From positions 1 to 6,324 of the forward strand of contig JABMNC010000167.1 of NCBI GenBank assembly GCA_013205365.1: a stretch of DNA of 6,324 nt, read 5' to 3'. Of the stretch, positions 4,074-6,324 are shown piece after piece. The DNA is from Cryomorphaceae bacterium (GTDB lineage: Bacteria > Bacteroidota > Bacteroidia > Flavobacteriales > Schleiferiaceae). The notes below the pieces were generated by a model. It saw nothing but the letters and a program-made list of their open reading frames with translations, did not search any database and was not told the origin of the DNA. Numbering within the stretch: position 1 is the first letter of the stretch; each line of letters starts with the position of its first letter. The position numbers and the translations under genes are program-made.

Positions 4074-6324
4074 CTAATGCGCCTTGAGCCAGGTGCGGCC
4101 CACTCCCGTGTCGGCTACTAAAGGCACCTTCAAGACAAAGGCAGACTCCATTTCGGCCTTGACCAGCTCACGAAGCGACTCAACCTCGGTGGTGTAGGCG
4201 TCAAACACCAGTTCGTCGTGTACCTGCAAAATCATGGGGCTCTTGAGGCCTTCGCGCTGCAGTCGGTCGTGAATGCGAATCATGGCCAACTTCACAATGT
4301 CGGCGGCCGTGCCTTGGATCGGGGCGTTGATGGCGTTTCGCTCGGAATGCCCGCGTACCGCTTGGTTGCGAGAATCGATGTCGCGCAGGTAGCGACGGCG
4401 ACCCAAAAGCGTTTCGACGTAACCTTGAGCGCGGGCGGCCGCCACTTGGTCGTCGATGTACTTTTTGATTCCGGGGTAGGTGGCGAAGTACTGCTCAATT
4501 ACCTCCTTGGCCTCAGACCGAGACAGGTTGGTCTGCTGGCTTAGGCCAAAGGCCGACACCCCATAAATGATTCCGAAATTCACCGTCTTGGCCTGCGACC
4601 GTTGCTCGCGGGATACCTCTGCGAGCGGAACCCCAAAAACCTTGGCGGCCGTCGCAACGTGAATGTCTTCGCCGCTCAAAAAAGCATCAATCATCCCAGC
4701 ATCGCCGCTCATGGAGGCGATTACGCGCAACTCGATCTGGGAATAGTCCGCGCTAAGCAGGACGCGATCGGGGCCGCCCGCAACAAAAAGGTCGCGCACC
4801 CTCTGTCCGCGTTCGCTGCGAACCGGGATGTTTTGCATATTGGGATTGGTCGACGAAAGCCGCCCCGTAGCCGCAACCGCCTGGTTGAAGGTCGTATGGA
4901 TGCGTCCGGTGCGCGGATTCACCAGCTCGGGGAGCGCATCGACGTAGGTGCTTTTGAGCTTGCCTACCTGCCTCCATTCGAGCAACTTATCGACAATGGG
5001 GTGGGCCTTCCTGAAGTTCTCCAGTACCTCTTCGCCCGTGGCGTACTGGCCCGTCTTGGTCTTTTTGGCCTTGGGGTCGAGCTTGAGGCGGTCAAAAAGC
5101 ACCTCGCCGAGCTGCTTGGGCGACCCGAGGTTGAAGTCGACACCGGCGAGCTCGCGCACTTCGGCTTCGAGGCGGGCGGAATCAATGGCCAGCTCGGCAG
5201 AATAACGGGCGAGTCCCTCGAGGTCGATGGCCATTCCAGCGCGTTCCATGCCGGCGAGTACGGGAATCAGCGGAGCCTCGAGGTCGTGCAGCACCCGCTC
5301 CAGTCCGGCCTCGGCCAGCTTGGGCTTAAAGGCTTCGTGCAGGCGCCAGGTAACGTCGGCGTCTTCGGCAGCGTACTCGGCCACTTCGGCGGCGGGCAGG
5401 TCGCGCATGCTCTTTTGGTTCTTGCCTTTGGCTCCGATGAGGGAATCGATCGAAATCGGCGTGTAGCCCAGGTAGTTTTGAGCCAACGCATCCATGCCAT
5501 GGCGCTGGTCGGGCTCGATGAGGTAGTGGGCGAGCATGGTGTCGCGAAGGGTTCCGACCAGGTTGATGCCGTAGTTAGCTAAGATCTGCAGGTCGAACTT
5601 CAGGTTGTGGCCGATCCAGGTGGCGTCGGAGCGTTCGAAGTGCGGACGAAAGAGTTCCAGCCAAGTCTGTGCCTCGCTACGTTGGGACGGAAGCGCCACG
5701 TAGTAGGCCGTGTGGGCCTCCCACGAGAGTGAAAAGCCGACCATTTCGGCCTCGAGGGCGTCGAGCCCCGTGGTCTCGGTGTCAAAGGCGATCTCGCTCA
5801 GGCCGTCAAGGCTTCGGGCCAGGGCTCTGGCTGCTTCGTAGGTGTCGATGAGGGTATAGGCGTGGGCTTGGGTTGCGGCGGAGCCGCCCAGGACTTGCGG
5901 CGCAGCCGCTTCGGCGGCTTCGCCGCCTCCCCCAAACAGATCCATCTGGGCGGAATCTCCCGCGGCGGGCCGCTGCGCCGCCGCCGCAGGCGCACTCTTG
6001 GCCTCAAGCGCGGGTGCAGCAGAAGCAGCGGCCGGCAGCAGTCGCCGAGCCAAGGAACGGATTTCGAGCTCTTCGAGCAAGGCGCGCAGTACTTCACTGT
6101 CGGCGGGTTCGCGCACTAAATCGGCCTCGTCGAGTGCGATTGGAGCGTCGGTAATAATGGTGGCAAGCACCCGCGACAAACGGGCCTGCTCGGAGTGCTC
6201 GCGCACCCGCTCGCCTAGTTTTCCGCTGATTTGGTCGCCATGGGCTAGGACGTTCTCGAGGGTACCGTACTCGGCCAAAAGCTTGGCGGCCGTCTTCTCT
6301 CCGACTCCGGGAATACCCGGAATA
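4074..6324 (-). CDS. polA: DNA polymerase I, missing only its N-terminal part at the window edge
   Basis: The frame runs off the right edge with 749 residues visible, and the true start lies beyond 6324. The visible part opens with IPGIPGVGEKTAAKL (6279-6323), the helix-hairpin-helix of the 5'-nuclease domain, which ends near 6036. Next is an Ala/Pro/Gly-rich linker (about 5859-6035). The 3'-5' exonuclease follows with all motifs intact: FDTETTG (Asp codon 5781-5783), GHNLKFD and YAAEDADVT, so proofreading is expected. The family-A polymerase domain has motif A SADYSQIELR (Asp codon 4746-4748), motif B RSQAKTVNFGIIYG with Phe at the position that disfavours dideoxynucleotides, and motif C QVHDELVFD (HDE codons 4212-4220). 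Pol I fills gaps in excision repair and removes Okazaki-fragment primers. By comparison with E. coli Pol I (928 residues), about 190 residues are outside, giving a total near 940. It ends GVGRTWLKAH, then TAG. It is convergent with the peptidase. Confidence 0.97.
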   Translation of the reverse strand, partial: IPGIPGVGEKTAAKLLAEYGTLENVLAHGDQISGKLGERVREHSEQARLSRVLATIITDAPIALDEADLVREPADSEVLRALLEELEIRSLARRLLPAAASAAPALEAKSAPAAAAQRPAAGDSAQMDLFGGGGEAAEAAAPQVLGGSAATQAHAYTLIDTYEAARALARSLDGLSEIAFDTETTGLDALEAEMVGFSLSWEAHTAYYVALPSQRSEAQTWLELFRPHFERSDATWIGHNLKFDLQILANYGINLVGTLRDTMLAHYLIEPDQRHGMDALAQNYLGYTPISIDSLIGAKGKNQKSMRDLPAAEVAEYAAEDADVTWRLHEAFKPKLAEAGLERVLHDLEAPLIPVLAGMERAGMAIDLEGLARYSAELAIDSARLEAEVRELAGVDFNLGSPKQLGEVLFDRLKLDPKAKKTKTGQYATGEEVLENFRKAHPIVDKLLEWRQVGKLKSTYVDALPELVNPRTGRIHTTFNQAVAATGRLSSTNPNMQNIPVRSERGQRVRDLFVAGGPDRVLLSADYSQIELRVIASMSGDAGMIDAFLSGEDIHVATAAKVFGVPLAEVSREQRSQAKTVNFGIIYGVSAFGLSQQTNLSRSEAKEVIEQYFATYPGIKKYIDDQVAAARAQGYVETLLGRRRYLRDIDSRNQAVRGHSERNAINAPIQGTAADIVKLAMIRIHDRLQREGLKSPMILQVHDELVFDAYTTEVESLRELVKAEMESAFVLKVPLVADTGVGRTWLKAH
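5913..5927 (-). repeat. GAA-type hairpin within the polA linker coding sequence
   Basis: On the coding (minus) strand GGCGGC-GAA-GCCGCC forms a perfect 6-bp stem with a GAA loop and encodes Gly-Gly-Glu-Ala-Ala. It has the same design as the intergenic mini-hairpins, although here the GAA is on the minus strand. Ala/Gly-rich codons in GC-rich DNA can produce this by chance. Confidence 0.4.
5934..5948 (-). other. Sliding-clamp-binding-like motif QMDLF in the Pol I linker
   Basis: Inside the low-complexity linker between the 5'-nuclease and the 3'-5' exonuclease, the only non-repetitive segment is SAQMDLFGG. QMDLF differs from the known bacterial beta-clamp-binding pentapeptide consensus QL(S/D)LF only at position 2 (Met for Leu). 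Its location in a flexible linker would leave it exposed. Clamp binding is inferred from the motif alone. Confidence 0.45.

Noticed and set aside
4602..5582. Long open frame (326 codons) on the + strand opposite polA
   Set aside because: It is fully antisense to conserved polymerase and exonuclease motifs and shows no recognisable domain. Long antisense frames are expected opposite GC-rich genes with strong third-position bias.
6276..6278. TTG as the start codon of polA
   Set aside because: The frame continues upstream to the window edge and encodes the conserved IPGIPGVGEKTAAKL helix-hairpin-helix, so this TTG is an internal Leu codon.

Overview
The window looks like an ordinary chromosomal stretch from a member of the Bacteroidota, possibly a GC-rich flavobacterial lineage. 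The clues are the family content, two signal peptides whose predicted cleavage site is followed by Gln (common in this phylum), the absence of well-placed Shine-Dalgarno sequences, and one match to the Bacteroidota -7 promoter element. The lineage is an inference. Coding DNA is clearly GC-rich, and only part of the 3764-4073 gap is AT-rich.

Layout, left to right. The last 27 codons of a TypA/BipA translational GTPase (+) enter from the left edge. After 34 bp comes a cation:proton antiporter of the CPA superfamily (+, 119-1411). Its 3' end overlaps by 27 bp the 3' end of a convergent, exported PD40/TolB-like beta-propeller protein (-, 1385-2473). That gene starts 45 bp from a divergent exported M28 zinc peptidase carrying a C-terminal PDZ domain (+, 2519-3763). 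After a 310-bp gap comes DNA polymerase I (polA, -, 4074 to beyond 6324). It lacks only the first part of its 5'-nuclease domain, which lies outside the window.

The 310-bp gap between the convergent peptidase and polA genes is the most structured part of the window. It holds five short hairpins, all with a GAA triloop on the + strand. Three of them contain the heptamer GCGAAGC, known as an exceptionally stable DNA mini-hairpin. It also holds an 11-bp-stem hairpin, a 16-bp perfect palindrome followed by a T-rich run (probable peptidase terminator), and a weaker hairpin followed by six T on the minus strand (possible polA terminator). On this reading each convergent transcript ends in a 3' UTR containing several mini-hairpins.

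Functionally the genes are a mixed set: translation and stress (TypA), ion homeostasis (antiporter), envelope or periplasmic protein handling (PD40 protein and peptidase, possibly co-regulated from a shared divergent promoter region), and DNA repair and replication (Pol I). I see no mobile element, CRISPR array, tRNA or rRNA. No new multi-gene system is evident. The candidates worth follow-up are the GAA-hairpin cluster and a sliding-clamp-binding-like motif in the Pol I linker.
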